DNA of 64,000 nt, from assembly GCF_910592395.1 (NCBI RefSeq), contig NC_088319.1, positions 7,504,001-7,568,000 of the forward strand, given 5' to 3'. This document shows positions 45,848 through 61,100 of the stretch, piece by piece (within the stretch, counting starts at the first letter, position 1; each line of letters opens with the position of its first letter). The translations under genes and the position numbers were made by a program. The notes beneath the pieces are model-generated. The model had not been told where the DNA came from. It saw only the letters and a program-made list of their open reading frames with translations, and did no database searches. The stretch is from Lineus longissimus. Taxonomy: Eukaryota > Nemertea > Pilidiophora > Heteronemertea > Lineidae.

Positions 45848-48800
45848 CCTAAATGTACCTCAAAGTTGTCCTTCGTCCCAGGTTTTGATGTATTCGAGCA
45901 TGTCACCACATGCATATTCATTCCATGATGGATGATTTACCCGTATAGACTGTGTACGTGTTGTGAATAGCCAGGAATTTTAGTTCCATGAAAGCCACCC
46001 CTGTTCATCAAGAAATACAATCCTGGCTTCTCCCCGGGATCGAAACCGGGCCCTATTGCGTGGTAGCCAGCAGTGTTAAAAGCATGTTATCACACAGTCA
46101 TTCATTAGTCCTCAATCCTGGGACTTGATGAAGTGTCATCATTAAATTGCGTCACCATTGTCTGTTTAATGCACCTTAAGCATGAAGAAAGGCCTGCTCT
46201 ACTCAGCTAGGCCTAAATGTACCTCAAAGTTGTCCTTCGTCCCAGGTTTTGATGTATTCGAGCATGTCACCACATGCATATTCATTCCATGATGGATGAT
46301 TTACCCGTATAGACTGTGTACGTGTTGTGAATAGCCAGGAATTTTAGTTCCTTGAAAGCCACCCCTGTTCATCAAGAAATACAATCCTGGCTTCTCCCCG
46401 GGATCGAACCGGGCCCTATTGCGTGGCAGCCAGCAGTGTTAACCACTAGGCTATGAGGCACCTCATGTCCCCGGTTTGAATGTATCGAGCATGTTATCAC
46501 ACAGTCATTCATTAGTCCTCAATCCTGGGACTTGATGAAGTGTCATCATTAAATTGCGTCACCATTGTCTGTTTAATGCACCTTAAGCATGAAGAAAGGC
46601 CTGCTCTACTTAGCTAGGCCTAAATGTACCTCAAAGTTGTTCTTCGTCCCAGGTTTTGATGTATTCGAGCATGTCACCACATGCATATTCATTCCATGAT
46701 GGATGATTTACCCGTATAGACTGTGTACGTGTTGTGAATAGCCAGGAATTTTAGTTCCTTGAAAGCCACCCCTGTTCATCAAGAAATACAATCCTGGGTT
46801 CTCCCGGGGATCGAAACCGGGCCCTATTGCGTGGTAGCCAGCAGTGTTAACCACTAGGCTATGAGGCTCCTCATGTCCCCGGTTTGAATGTATCGAGCAT
46901 GTTATCACACAGTCATTCATTAGTCCTCAATCCTGGGACTTGATGAAGTGTCATCATTAAATTGCGTCACCATTGTCTCTTTAATGCACCTTAAGCATGA
47001 AAAAAGGTCACTGCTTTAAGTTCAGATATGATCTACTCAGCTAGGCCTGAATGTACCTCAAAGTTGTCCTTCGTCCCAGGTTTTGATGTATTCGAGCATG
47101 TCACCACATGCATATTCATTCCATGATGGATGATTTACCCGTATAGACTGTGTACGTGTTGTGAATAGCCAGGAATTTTAGTTCCTTGAAAGCCATGCCG
47201 GTTCATCAAGAAATACAATCCTGGGTTCTCCCCGGGATCGAAACCGGGCCCTATTGCGTGGTAGCCAGCAGTGTTAAAAGCATGTTATCACACAGTCATT
47301 CATTAGTCCTCAATCCTGGGACTTGATGAAGTGTCATCATTAAATTGCGTCACCATTGTCTGTTTAATGCACCTTAAGCATGAAGAAAGGCCTGCTCTAC
47401 TCAGCTAGGCCTAAATGTACCTCAAAGTTGTCCTTCGTCCCAGGTTTTGATGTATTCGAGCATGTCACCACATGCATATTCATTCCATGATGGATGATTT
47501 ACCCGTATAGACTGTGTACGTGTTGTGAATAGCCAGGAATTTTAGTTCCTTGAAAGCCATGCCGGTTCATCAAGAAATACAATCCTGGGTTCTCCCCGGG
47601 ATCGAACCCGGGCCCAATTGCGTGGTAGCCAGCAGTGTTAACCACTAGGCTATGAGGCTCCTCATGTCCCCGGTTTGAATGTTTCGAGCATGTTATCACA
47701 CAGTCATTCAATAGTCCTCAATCCTGGGACTTGATGAGGTGTCATCATTAAATTGCGTCACCATTGTCTGTTTAATGCACCTTGAGCATGAAAAAAGGTC
47801 ACTGCTTTAAAGTTCAGATATGCTCTACTCAGCTAGGCCTAAATGTACCTCAAAGTTGTCCTTCGTCCCAGGTTTTGATGTATTCGAGCATGTCACCACA
47901 TGCATATTCATTCCATGATGGATGATTTACCCGTATAGACTGTGTACGTGTTGTGAATAGCCAGGAATTTTAGTTCCATGAAAGCCACCCCTGTTCATCA
48001 AGAAATACAATCCTGGCTTCTCCCCGGGATCGAACCGGGCCCTATTGCGTGGCAGCCAGCAGTGTTAACCACTAGGCTATGAGGCACCTCATGTCCCCGG
48101 TTTGAATGTATCGAGCATGTTATCACACAGTCATTCATTAGTCCTCAATCCTGGGACTTGATGAAGTGTCATCATTAAATTGCGTCACCATTGTCTGTTT
48201 AATGCACCTTAAGCATGAAGAAAGGCCTGCTCTACTTAGCTAGGCCTAAATGTACCTCAAAGTTGTTCTTCGTCCCAGGTTTTGATGTATTCGAGCATGT
48301 CACCACATGCATATTCATTCCATGATGGATGATTTACCCGTATAGACTGTGTACGTGTTGTGAATAGCCAGGAATTTTAGTTCCTTGAAAGCCACCCCTG
48401 TTCATCAAGAAATACAATCCTGGGTTCTCCCGGGGATCGAAACCGGGCCCTATTGCGTGGTAGCCAGCAGTGTTAACCACTAGGCTATGAGGCTCCTCAT
48501 GTCCCCGGTTTGAATGTATCGAGCATGTTATCACACAGTCATTCATTAGTCCTCAATCCTGGGACTTGATGAAGTGTCATCATTAAATTGCGTCACCATT
48601 GTCTCTTTAATGCACCTTAAGCATGAAAAAAGGTCACTGCTTTAAGTTCAGATATGATCTACTCAGCTAGGCCTGAATGTACCTCAAAGTTGTCCTTCGT
48701 CCCAGGTTTTGATGTATTCGAGCATGTCACCACATGCATATTCATTCCATGATGGATGATTTACCCGTATAGACTGTGTACGTGTTGTGAATAGCCAGGA

Positions 48801-51800
48801 ATTTTAGTTCCTTGAAAGCCATGCCGGTTCATCAAGAAATACAATCCTGGGTTCTCCCCGGGATCGAAACCGGGCCCTATTGCGTGGTAGCCAGCAGTGT
48901 TAAAAGCATGTTATCACACAGTCATTCATTAGTCCTTAATCCTGGGACTTGATGAAGTGTCATCATTAAATTGCGTCACCATTGTCTGTTTAATGCACCT
49001 TAAGCATGAAGAAAGGCCTGCTCTACTCAGCTAGGCCTAAATGTACCTCAAAGTTGTCCTTCGTCCCAGGTTTTGATGTATTCGAGCATGTCACCACATG
49101 CATATTCATTCCATGATGGATGATTTACCCGTATAGACTGTGTACGTGTTGTGAATAGCCAGGAATTTTAGTTCCTTGAAAGCCATGCCGGTTCATCAAG
49201 AAATACAATCCTGGGTTCTCCCCGGGATCGAACCCGGGCCCAATTGCGTGGTAGCCAGCAGTGTTAACCACTAGGCTATGAGGCTCCTCATATCCCCGGT
49301 TTGAATGTATCAAGCATGTTATCACACAGTCATTCATTAGTCCTCAATCCTGGGACTTGATGAAGTGTCATCATTAAATTGCGTCACCATTGTCTGCTTA
49401 ATGCACCTTAAGCATGAAGAAAGGCCTGCTCTACTTAGCTAGGCCTAAATGTACCTCAAAGTTGTCCTTCGTCCCAGGTTTTGATGTATTCGAGCATGTC
49501 ACCACATGCATATTCATTCCATGATGGATGATTTACCCGTATAGACTGTGTACGTGTTGTGAATAGCCAGGAATTTTAGTTCCTTGAAAGCCACCCCTGT
49601 TCATCAAGAAATACAATCCTGGGTTCTCCCGGGGATCGAAACCGGGCCCTATTGCGTGGTAGCCAGCAGTGTTAACCACTAGGCTATGAGGCTCCTCATG
49701 TCCCCGGTTTGAATGTTTCGAGCATGTTATCACACAGTCATTCAATAGTCCTCAATCCTGGGACTTGATGAAGTGTCATCATTAAATTGCGTCACCATTG
49801 TCTGTTTAATGCACCTTGAGCATGAAAAAAGGTCACTGCTTTAAAGTTCAGATATGCTCTACTCAGCTAGGCCTAAATGTACCTCAAAGTTGTCCTTCGT
49901 CCCAGGTTTTGATGTATTCGAGCATGTCACCACATGCATATTCATTCCATGATGGATGATTTACCCGTATAGACTGTGTACGTGTTGTGAATAGCCAGGA
50001 ATTTTAGTTCCATGAAAGCCACCCCTGTTCATCAAGAAATACAATCCTGGCTTCTCCCCGGGATCGAACCGGGCCCTATTGCGTGGCAGCCAGCAGTGTT
50101 AACCACTAGGCTATGAGGCACCTCATGTCCCCGGTTTGAATGTATCGAGCATGTTATCACACAGTCATTCATTAGTCCTCAATCCTGGGACTTGATGAAG
50201 TGTCATCATTAAATTGCGTCACCATTGTCTGTTTAATGCACCTTAAGCATGAAGAAAGGCCTGCTCTACTTAGCTAGGCCTAAATGTACCTCAAAGTTGT
50301 TCTTCGTCCCAGGTTTTGATGTATTCGAGCATGTCACCACATGCATATTCATTCCATGATGGATGATTTACCCGTATAGACTGTGTACGTGTTGTGAATA
50401 GCCAGGAATTTTAGTTCCTTGAAAGCCACCCCTGTTCATCAAGAAATACAATCCTGGGTTCTCCCGGGGATCGAAACCGGGCCCTATTGCGTGGTAGCCA
50501 GCAGTGTTAACCACTAGGCTATGAGGCTCCTCATGTCCCCGGTTTGAATGTATCGAGCATGTTATCACACAGTCATTCATTAGTCCTCAATCCTGGGACT
50601 TGATGAAGTGTCATCATTAAATTGCGTCACCATTGTCTCTTTAATGCACCTTAAGCATGAAAAAAGGTCACTGCTTTAAGTTCAGATATGATCTACTCAG
50701 CTAGGCCTGAATGTACCTCAAAGTTGTCCTTCGTCCCAGGTTTTGATGTATTCGAGCATGTCACCACATGCATATTCATTCCATGATGGATGATTTACCC
50801 GTATAGACTGTGTACGTGTTGTGAATAGCCAGGAATTTTAGTTCCTTGAAAGCCATGCCGGTTCATCAAGAAATACAATCCTGGGTTCTCCCCGGGATCG
50901 AACCCGGGCCCAATTGCGTGGTAGCCAGCAGTGTTAACCACTAGGCTATGAGGCTCCTCATATCCCCGGTTTGAATGTATCAAGCATGTTATCACACAGT
51001 CATTCATTAGTCCTCAATCCTGGGACTTGATGAAGTGTCATCATTAAATTGCGTCACCATTGTCTGTTTAATGCACCTTAAGCATGAAGAAAGGCCTGCT
51101 CTACTTAGCTAGGCCTAAATGTACCTCAAAGTTGTCCTTCGTCCCAGGTTTTGATGTATTCGAGCATGTCACCACATGCATATTCATTCCATGATGGATG
51201 ATTTACCCGTATAGACTGTGTACGTGTTGTGAATAGCCAGGAATTTTAGTTCCTTGAAAGCCACCCCTGTTCATCAAGAAATACAATCCTGGGTTCTCCC
51301 GGGGATCGAAACCGGGCCCTATTGCGTGGTAGCCAGCAGTGTTAACCACTAGGCTATGAGGCTCCTCATGTCCCCGGTTTGAATGTTTCGAGCATGTTAT
51401 CACACAGTCATTCAATAGTCCTCAATCCTGGGACTTGATGAAGTGTCATCATTAAATTGCGTCACCATTGTCTGTTTAATGCACCTTGAGCATGAAAAAA
51501 GGTCACTGCTTTAAAGTTCAGATATGCTCTACTCAGCTAGGCCTAAATGTACCTCAAAGTTGTCCTTCGTCCCAGGTTTTGATGTATTCGAGCATGTCAC
51601 CACATGCATATTCATTCCATGATGGATGATTTACCCGTATAGACTGTGTACGTGTTGTGAATAGCCAGGAATTTTAGTTCCATGAAAGCCACCCCTGTTC
51701 ATCAAGAAATACAATCCTGGCTTCTCCCCGGGATCGAACCGGGCCCTATTGCGTGGCAGCCAGCAGTGTTAACCACTAGGCTATGAGGCACCTCATGTCC

Positions 51801-54800
51801 CCGGTTTGAATGTATCGAGCATGTTATCACACAGTCATTCATTAGTCCTCAATCCTGGGACTTGATGAAGTGTCATCATTAAATTGCGTCACCATTGTCT
51901 GTTTAATGCACCTTAAGCATGAAGAAAGGCCTGCTCTACTTAGCTAGGCCTAAATGTACCTCAAAGTTGTTCTTCGTCCCAGGTTTTGATGTATTCGAGC
52001 ATGTCACCACATGCATATTCATTCCATGATGGATGATTTACCCGTATAGACTGTGTACGTGTTGTGAATAGCCAGGAATTTTAGTTCCTTGAAAGCCACC
52101 CCTGTTCATCAAGAAATACAATCCTGGGTTCTCCCGGGGATCGAAACCGGGCCCTATTGCGTGGTAGCCAGCAGTGTTAACCACTAGGCTATGAGGCTCC
52201 TCATGTCCCCGGTTTGAATGTATCGAGCATGTTATCACACAGTCATTCATTAGTCCTCAATCCTGGGACTTGATGAAGTGTCATCATTAAATTGCGTCAC
52301 CATTGTCTCTTTAATGCACCTTAAGCATGAAAAAAGGTCACTGCTTTAAGTTCAGATATGATCTACTCAGCTAGGCCTGAATGTACCTCAAAGTTGTCCT
52401 TCGTCCCAGGTTTTGATGTATTCGAGCATGTCACCACATGCATATTCATTCCATGATGGATGATTTACCCGTATAGACTGTGTACGTGTTGTGAATAGCC
52501 AGGAATTTTAGTTCCTTGAAAGCCATGCCGGTTCATCAAGAAATACAATCCTGGGTTCTCCCCGGGATCGAACCCGGGCCCAATTGCGTGGTAGCCAGCA
52601 GTGTTAACCACTAGGCTATGAGGCTCCTCATATCCCCGGTTTGAATGTATCAAGCATGTTATCACACAGTCATTCATTAGTCCTCAATCCTGGGACTTGA
52701 TGAAGTGTCATCATTAAATTGCGTCACCATTGTCTGTTTAATGCACCTTAAGCATGAAGAAAGGCCTGCTCTACTTAGCTAGGCCTAAATGTACCTCAAA
52801 GTTGTCCTTCGTCCCAGGTTTTGATGTATTCGAGCATGTCACCACATGCATATTCATTCCATGATGGATGATTTACCCGTATAGACTGTGTACGTGTTGT
52901 GAATAGCCAGGAATTTTAGTTCCTTGAAAGCCACCCCTGTTCATCAAGAAATACAATCCTGGGTTCTCCCGGGGATCGAAACCGGGCCCTATTGCGTGGT
53001 AGCCAGCAGTGTTAACCACTAGGCTATGAGGCTCCTCATGTCCCCGGTTTGAATGTTTCGAGCATGTTATCACACAGTCATTCAATAGTCCTCAATCCTG
53101 GGACTTGATGAAGTGTCATCATTAAATTGCGTCACCATTGTCTGTTTAATGCACCTTGAGCATGAAAAAAGGTCACTGCTTTAAAGTTCAGATATGCTCT
53201 ACTCAGCTAGGCCTAAATGTACCTCAAAGTTGTCCTTCGTCCCAGGTTTTGATGTATTCGAGCATGTCACCACATGCATATTCATTCCATGATGGATGAT
53301 TTACCCGTATAGAGTGTGTACGTGTTGTGAATAGCCAGGAATTTTAGTTCCTTGAAAGCCACCCCTGTTCATCAAGAAATACAATCCTGGGTTCTCCCGG
53401 GGATCGAAACCGGGCCCTATTGCGTGGTAGCCAGCAGTGTTAACCACTAGGCTATGAGGCTCCTCATGTCCCCGGTTTGAATGTATCGAGCATGTTATCA
53501 CACAGTCATTCATTAGTCCTCAATCCTGGGACTTGATGAAGTGTCATCATTAAATTGCGTCACCATTGTCTGTTTAATGCACCTTAAGCATGAAGAAAGG
53601 CCTGCTCTACTTAGCTAGGCCTAAATGTACCTCAAAGTTGTTCTTCGTCCCAGGTTTTGATGTATTCGAGCATGTCACCACATGCATATTCATTCCATGA
53701 TGGATGATTTACCCGTATAGACTGTGTACGTGTTGTGAATAGCCAGGAATTTTAGTTCCTTGAAAGCCACCCCTGTTCATCAAGAAATACAATCCTGGGT
53801 TCTCCCGGGGATCGAAACCGGGCCCTATTGCGTGGTAGCCAGCAGTGTTAACCACTAGGCTATGAGGCTCCTCATGTCCCCGGTTTGAATGTATCGAGCA
53901 TGTTATCACACAGTCATTCATTAGTCCTCAATCCTGGGACTTGATGAAGTGTCATCATTAAATTGCGTCACCATTGTCTCTTTAATGCACCTTAAGCATG
54001 AAAAAAGGTCACTGCTTTAAGTTCAGATATGATCTACTCAGCTAGGCCTGAATGTACCTCAAAGTTGTCCTTCGTCCCAGGTTTTGATGTATTCGAGCAT
54101 GTCACCACATGCATATTCATTCCATGATGGATGATTTACCCGTATAGACTGTGTACGTGTTGTGAATAGCCAGGAATTTTAGTTCCTTGAAAGCCATGCC
54201 GGTTCATCAAGAAATACAATCCTGGGTTCTCCCCGGGATCGAACCCGGGCCCAATTGCGTGGTAGCCAGCAGTGTTAACCACTAGGCTATGAGGCTCCTC
54301 ATATCCCCGGTTTGAATGTATCAAGCATGTTATCACACAGTCATTCATTAGTCCTCAATCCTGGGACTTGATGAAGTGTCATCATTAAATTGCGTCACCA
54401 TTGTCTGTTTAATGCACCTTAAGCATGAAGAAAGGCCTGCTCTACTTAGCTAGGCCTAAATGTACCTCAAAGTTGTCCTTCGTCCCAGGTTTTGATGTAT
54501 TCGAGCATGTCACCACATGCATATTCATTCCATGATGGATGATTTACCCGTATAGACTGTGTACGTGTTGTGAATAGCCAGGAATTTTAGTTCCTTGAAA
54601 GCCACCCCTGTTCATCAAGAAATACAATCCTGGGTTCTCCCGGGGATCGAAACCGGGCCCTATTGCGTGGTAGCCAGCAGTGTTAACCACTAGGCTATGA
54701 GGCTCCTCATGTCCCCGGTTTGAATGTTTCGAGCATGTTATCACACAGTCATTCAATAGTCCTCAATCCTGGGACTTGATGAAGTGTCATCATTAAATTG

Positions 54801-54882
54801 CGTCACCATTGTCTGTTTAATGCACCTTGAGCATGAAAAAAGGTCACTGCTTTAAAGTTCAGATATGCTCTACTCAGCTAGG
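45848..54882. repeat. 22-monomer block beginning F/C-Fv-G
   Basis: Monomer starts: 45848 (F/C), 46212 (Fv), 46619 (G), 47046 (C), 47410 (A/B), 47838 (F), 48245 (G), 48672 (C), 49036 (A), 49444 (B), 49872 (F), 50279 (G), 50706 (A), 51114 (B), 51542 (F), 51949 (G), 52376 (A), 52784 (B), 53212 (G'), 53620 (G), 54047 (A) and 54455 (B). The part 45848-51541 recurs at 58181-63874, offset 12,333 bp. The neighbouring G'-G pair at 53212 and 53620 is unusual: two G-type units in a row. Confidence 0.88.
46212..46618. repeat. F variant Fv (407 bp)
   Basis: It is type F except that it reads 'ttccttgaaagcc' instead of 'ttccatgaaagcc'. Both copies (46212 and 58545) follow an F/C chimera. The pair F/C-Fv could be an F unit opened by a unit-length insertion whose two recombinant ends are F-to-C and another type back to F. 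A single base change is the simpler alternative. Confidence 0.7.
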
Positions 54883-57800
54883 CCTAAATGTACCTCAAAG
54901 TTGTCCTTCGTCCCAGGTTTTGATGTATTCGAGCATGTCACCACATGCATATTCATTCCATGATGGATGATTTACCCGTATAGACTGTGTACGTGTTGTG
55001 AATAGCCAGGAATTTTAGTTCCATGAAAGCCACCCCTGTTCATCAAGAAATACAATCCTGGCTTCTCCCCGGGATCGAAACCGGGCCCTATTGCGTGGTA
55101 GCCAGCAGTGTTAAAAGCATGTTATCACACAGTCATTCATTAGTCCTCAATCCTGGGACTTGATGAAGTGTCATCATTAAATTGCGTCACCATTGTCTGT
55201 TTAATGCACCTTAAGCATGAAGAAAGGCCTGCTCTACTCAGCTAGGCCTAAATGTACCTCAAAGTTGTCCTTCGTCCCAGGTTTTGATGTATTCGAGCAT
55301 GTCACCACATGCATATTCATTCCATGATGGATGATTTACCCGTATAGACTGTGTACGTGTTGTGAATAGCCAGGAATTTTAGTTCCTTGAAAGCCATGCC
55401 GGTTCATCAAGAAATACAATCCTGGGTTCTCCCCGGGATCGAACCCGGGCCCAATTGCGTGGTAGCCAGCAGTGTTAACCACTAGGCTATGAGGCTCCTC
55501 ATATCCCCGGTTTGAATGTATCAAGCATGTTATCACACAGTCATTCATTAGTCCTCAATCCTGGGACTTGATGAAGTGTCATCATTAAATTGCGTCACCA
55601 TTGTCTGTTTAATGCACCTTAAGCATGAAGAAAGGCCTGCTCTACTTAGCTAGGCCTAAATGTACCTCAAAGTTGTCCTTCGTCCCAGGTTTTGATGTAT
55701 TCGAGCATGTCACCACATGCATATTCATTCCATGATGGATGATTTACCCGTATAGACTGTGTACGTGTTGTGAATAGCCAGGAATTTTAGTTCCTTGAAA
55801 GCCACCCCTGTTCATCAAGAAATACAATCCTGGGTTCTCCCGGGGATCGAAACCGGGCCCTATTGCGTGGTAGCCAGCAGTGTTAACCACTAGGCTATGA
55901 GGCTCCTCATGTCCCCGGTTTGAATGTTTCGAGCATGTTATCACACAGTCATTCAATAGTCCTCAATCCTGGGACTTGATGAAGTGTCATCATTAAATTG
56001 CGTCACCATTGTCTGTTTAATGCACCTTGAGCATGAAAAAAGGTCACTGCTTTAAAGTTCAGATATGCTCTACTCAGCTAGGCCTAAATGTACCTCAAAG
56101 TTGTCCTTCGTCCCAGGTTTTGATGTATTCGAGCATGTCACCACATGCATATTCATTCCATGATGGATGATTTACCCGTATAGAGTGTGTACGTGTTGTG
56201 AATAGCCAGGAATTTTAGTTCCTTGAAAGCCACCCCTGTTCATCAAGAAATACAATCCTGGGTTCTCCCGGGGATCGAAACCGGGCCCTATTGCGTGGTA
56301 GCCAGCAGTGTTAACCACTAGGCTATGAGGCTCCTCATGTCCCCGGTTTGAATGTATCGAGCATGTTATCACACAGTCATTCATTAGTCCTCAATCCTGG
56401 GACTTGATGAAGTGTCATCATTAAATTGCGTCACCATTGTCTCTTTAATGCACCTTAAGCATGAAAAAAGGTCACTGCTTTAAGTTCAGATATGATCTAC
56501 TCAGCTAGGCCTGAATGTACCTCAAAGTTGTCCTTCGTCCCAGGTTTTGATGTATTCGAGCATGTCACCACATGCATATTCATTCCATGATGGATGATTT
56601 ACCCGTATAGACTGTGTACGTGTTGTGAATAGCCAGGAATTTTAGTTCCTTGAAAGCCATGCCGGTTCATCAAGAAATACAATCCTGGGTTCTCCCCGGG
56701 ATCGAACCCGGGCCCAATTGCGTGGTAGCCAGCAGTGTTAACCACTAGGCTATGAGGCTCCTCATATCCCCGGTTTGAATGTATCAAGCTTGTTATCACA
56801 CAGTCATTCATTAGTCCTCAATCCTGGGACTTGATGAAGTGTCATCATTAAATTGCGTCACCATTGTCTGTTTAATGCACCTTAAGCATGAAGAAAGGCC
56901 TGCTCTACTTAGCTAGGCCTAAATGTACCTCAAAGTTGTTCTTCGTCCCAGGTTTTGATGTATTCGAGCATGTCACCACATGCATATTCATTCCATGATG
57001 GATGATTTACCCGTATAGACTGTGTACGTGTTGTGAATAGCCAGGAATTTTAGTTCCTTGAAAGCCACCCCTGTTCATCAAGAAATACAATCCTGGGTTC
57101 TCCCGGGGATCGAAACCGGGCCCTATTGCGTGGTAGCCAGCAGTGTTAACCACTAGGCTATGAGGCTCCTCATGTCCCCGGTTTGAATGTATCGAGCATG
57201 TTATCACACAGTCATTCATTAGTCCTCAATCCTGGGACTTGATGAAGTGTCATCATTAAATTGCGTCACCATTGTCTCTTTAATGCACCTTAAGCATGAA
57301 AAAAGGTCACTGCTTTAAGTTCAGATATGATCTACTCAGCTAGGCCTGAATGTACCTCAAAGTTGTCCTTCGTCCCAGGTTTTGATGTATTCGAGCATGT
57401 CACCACATGCATATTCATTCCATGATGGATGATTTACCCGTATAGACTGTGTACGTGTTGTGAATAGCCAGGAATTTTAGTTCCTTGAAAGCCATGCCGG
57501 TTCATCAAGAAATACAATCCTGGGTTCTCCCCGGGATCGAACCCGGGCCCAATTGCGTGGTAGCCAGCAGTGTTAACCACTAGGCTATGAGGCTCCTCAT
57601 ATCCCCGGTTTGAATGTATCAAGCATGTTATCACACAGTCATTCATTAGTCCTCAATCCTGGGACTTGATGAAGTGTCATCATTAAATTGCGTCACCATT
57701 GTCTGTTTAATGCACCTTAAGCATGAAGAAAGGCCTGCTCTACTTAGCTAGGCCTAAATGTACCTCAAAGTTGTCCTTCGTCCCAGGTTTTGATGTATTC

Positions 57801-58180
57801 GAGCATGTCACCACATGCATATTCATTCCATGATGGATGATTTACCCGTATAGACTGTGTACGTGTTGTGAATAGCCAGGAATTTTAGTTCCTTGAAAGC
57901 CACCCCTGTTCATCAAGAAATACAATCCTGGGTTCTCCCGGGGATCGAAACCGGGCCCTATTGCGTGGTAGCCAGCAGTGTTAACCACTAGGCTATGAGG
58001 CTCCTCATGTCCCCGGTTTGAATGTTTCGAGCATGTTATCACACAGTCATTCAATAGTCCTCAATCCTGGGACTTGATGAAGTGTCATCATTAAATTGCG
58101 TCACCATTGTCTGTTTAATGCACCTTGAGCATGAAAAAAGGTCACTGCTTTAAAGTTCAGATATGCTCTACTCAGCTAGG
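54883..58180. repeat. 8-monomer block F/C-A-B-G-A-G-A-B (3,298 bp)
   Basis: Monomer starts: 54883 (F/C), 55247 (A), 55655 (B), 56083 (G), 56510 (A), 56918 (G), 57345 (A) and 57753 (B). It contains the only A followed by G in the window (56510 to 56918). That G carries 'gttgttcttcg', otherwise the mark of G units downstream of F, so a B-F stretch appears to have been lost here. Confidence 0.86.
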
Positions 58181-61100
58181 CCTAAATGTACCTCAAAGTT
58201 GTCCTTCGTCCCAGGTTTTGATGTATTCGAGCATGTCACCACATGCATATTCATTCCATGATGGATGATTTACCCGTATAGACTGTGTACGTGTTGTGAA
58301 TAGCCAGGAATTTTAGTTCCATGAAAGCCACCCCTGTTCATCAAGAAATACAATCCTGGCTTCTCCCCGGGATCGAAACCGGGCCCTATTGCGTGGTAGC
58401 CAGCAGTGTTAAAAGCATGTTATCACACAGTCATTCATTAGTCCTCAATCCTGGGACTTGATGAAGTGTCATCATTAAATTGCGTCACCATTGTCTGTTT
58501 AATGCACCTTAAGCATGAAGAAAGGCCTGCTCTACTCAGCTAGGCCTAAATGTACCTCAAAGTTGTCCTTCGTCCCAGGTTTTGATGTATTCGAGCATGT
58601 CACCACATGCATATTCATTCCATGATGGATGATTTACCCGTATAGACTGTGTACGTGTTGTGAATAGCCAGGAATTTTAGTTCCTTGAAAGCCACCCCTG
58701 TTCATCAAGAAATACAATCCTGGCTTCTCCCCGGGATCGAACCGGGCCCTATTGCGTGGCAGCCAGCAGTGTTAACCACTAGGCTATGAGGCACCTCATG
58801 TCCCCGGTTTGAATGTATCGAGCATGTTATCACACAGTCATTCATTAGTCCTCAATCCTGGGACTTGATGAAGTGTCATCATTAAATTGCGTCACCATTG
58901 TCTGTTTAATGCACCTTAAGCATGAAGAAAGGCCTGCTCTACTTAGCTAGGCCTAAATGTACCTCAAAGTTGTTCTTCGTCCCAGGTTTTGATGTATTCG
59001 AGCATGTCACCACATGCATATTCATTCCATGATGGATGATTTACCCGTATAGACTGTGTACGTGTTGTGAATAGCCAGGAATTTTAGTTCCTTGAAAGCC
59101 ACCCCTGTTCATCAAGAAATACAATCCTGGGTTCTCCCGGGGATCGAAACCGGGCCCTATTGCGTGGTAGCCAGCAGTGTTAACCACTAGGCTATGAGGC
59201 TCCTCATGTCCCCGGTTTGAATGTATCGAGCATGTTATCACACAGTCATTCATTAGTCCTCAATCCTGGGACTTGATGAAGTGTCATCATTAAATTGCGT
59301 CACCATTGTCTCTTTAATGCACCTTAAGCATGAAAAAAGGTCACTGCTTTAAGTTCAGATATGATCTACTCAGCTAGGCCTGAATGTACCTCAAAGTTGT
59401 CCTTCGTCCCAGGTTTTGATGTATTCGAGCATGTCACCACATGCATATTCATTCCATGATGGATGATTTACCCGTATAGACTGTGTACGTGTTGTGAATA
59501 GCCAGGAATTTTAGTTCCTTGAAAGCCATGCCGGTTCATCAAGAAATACAATCCTGGGTTCTCCCCGGGATCGAAACCGGGCCCTATTGCGTGGTAGCCA
59601 GCAGTGTTAAAAGCATGTTATCACACAGTCATTCATTAGTCCTCAATCCTGGGACTTGATGAAGTGTCATCATTAAATTGCGTCACCATTGTCTGTTTAA
59701 TGCACCTTAAGCATGAAGAAAGGCCTGCTCTACTCAGCTAGGCCTAAATGTACCTCAAAGTTGTCCTTCGTCCCAGGTTTTGATGTATTCGAGCATGTCA
59801 CCACATGCATATTCATTCCATGATGGATGATTTACCCGTATAGACTGTGTACGTGTTGTGAATAGCCAGGAATTTTAGTTCCTTGAAAGCCATGCCGGTT
59901 CATCAAGAAATACAATCCTGGGTTCTCCCCGGGATCGAACCCGGGCCCAATTGCGTGGTAGCCAGCAGTGTTAACCACTAGGCTATGAGGCTCCTCATGT
60001 CCCCGGTTTGAATGTTTCGAGCATGTTATCACACAGTCATTCAATAGTCCTCAATCCTGGGACTTGATGAAGTGTCATCATTAAATTGCGTCACCATTGT
60101 CTGTTTAATGCACCTTGAGCATGAAAAAAGGTCACTGCTTTAAAGTTCAGATATGCTCTACTCAGCTAGGCCTAAATGTACCTCAAAGTTGTCCTTCGTC
60201 CCAGGTTTTGATGTATTCGAGCATGTCACCACATGCATATTCATTCCATGATGGATGATTTACCCGTATAGACTGTGTACGTGTTGTGAATAGCCAGGAA
60301 TTTTAGTTCCATGAAAGCCACCCCTGTTCATCAAGAAATACAATCCTGGCTTCTCCCCGGGATCGAACCGGGCCCTATTGCGTGGCAGCCAGCAGTGTTA
60401 ACCACTAGGCTATGAGGCACCTCATGTCCCCGGTTTGAATGTATCGAGCATGTTATCACACAGTCATTCATTAGTCCTCAATCCTGGGACTTGATGAAGT
60501 GTCATCATTAAATTGCGTCACCATTGTCTGTTTAATGCACCTTAAGCATGAAGAAAGGCCTGCTCTACTTAGCTAGGCCTAAATGTACCTCAAAGTTGTT
60601 CTTCGTCCCAGGTTTTGATGTATTCGAGCATGTCACCACATGCATATTCATTCCATGATGGATGATTTACCCGTATAGACTGTGTACGTGTTGTGAATAG
60701 CCAGGAATTTTAGTTCCTTGAAAGCCACCCCTGTTCATCAAGAAATACAATCCTGGGTTCTCCCGGGGATCGAAACCGGGCCCTATTGCGTGGTAGCCAG
60801 CAGTGTTAACCACTAGGCTATGAGGCTCCTCATGTCCCCGGTTTGAATGTATCGAGCATGTTATCACACAGTCATTCATTAGTCCTCAATCCTGGGACTT
60901 GATGAAGTGTCATCATTAAATTGCGTCACCATTGTCTCTTTAATGCACCTTAAGCATGAAAAAAGGTCACTGCTTTAAGTTCAGATATGATCTACTCAGC
61001 TAGGCCTGAATGTACCTCAAAGTTGTCCTTCGTCCCAGGTTTTGATGTATTCGAGCATGTCACCACATGCATATTCATTCCATGATGGATGATTTACCCG

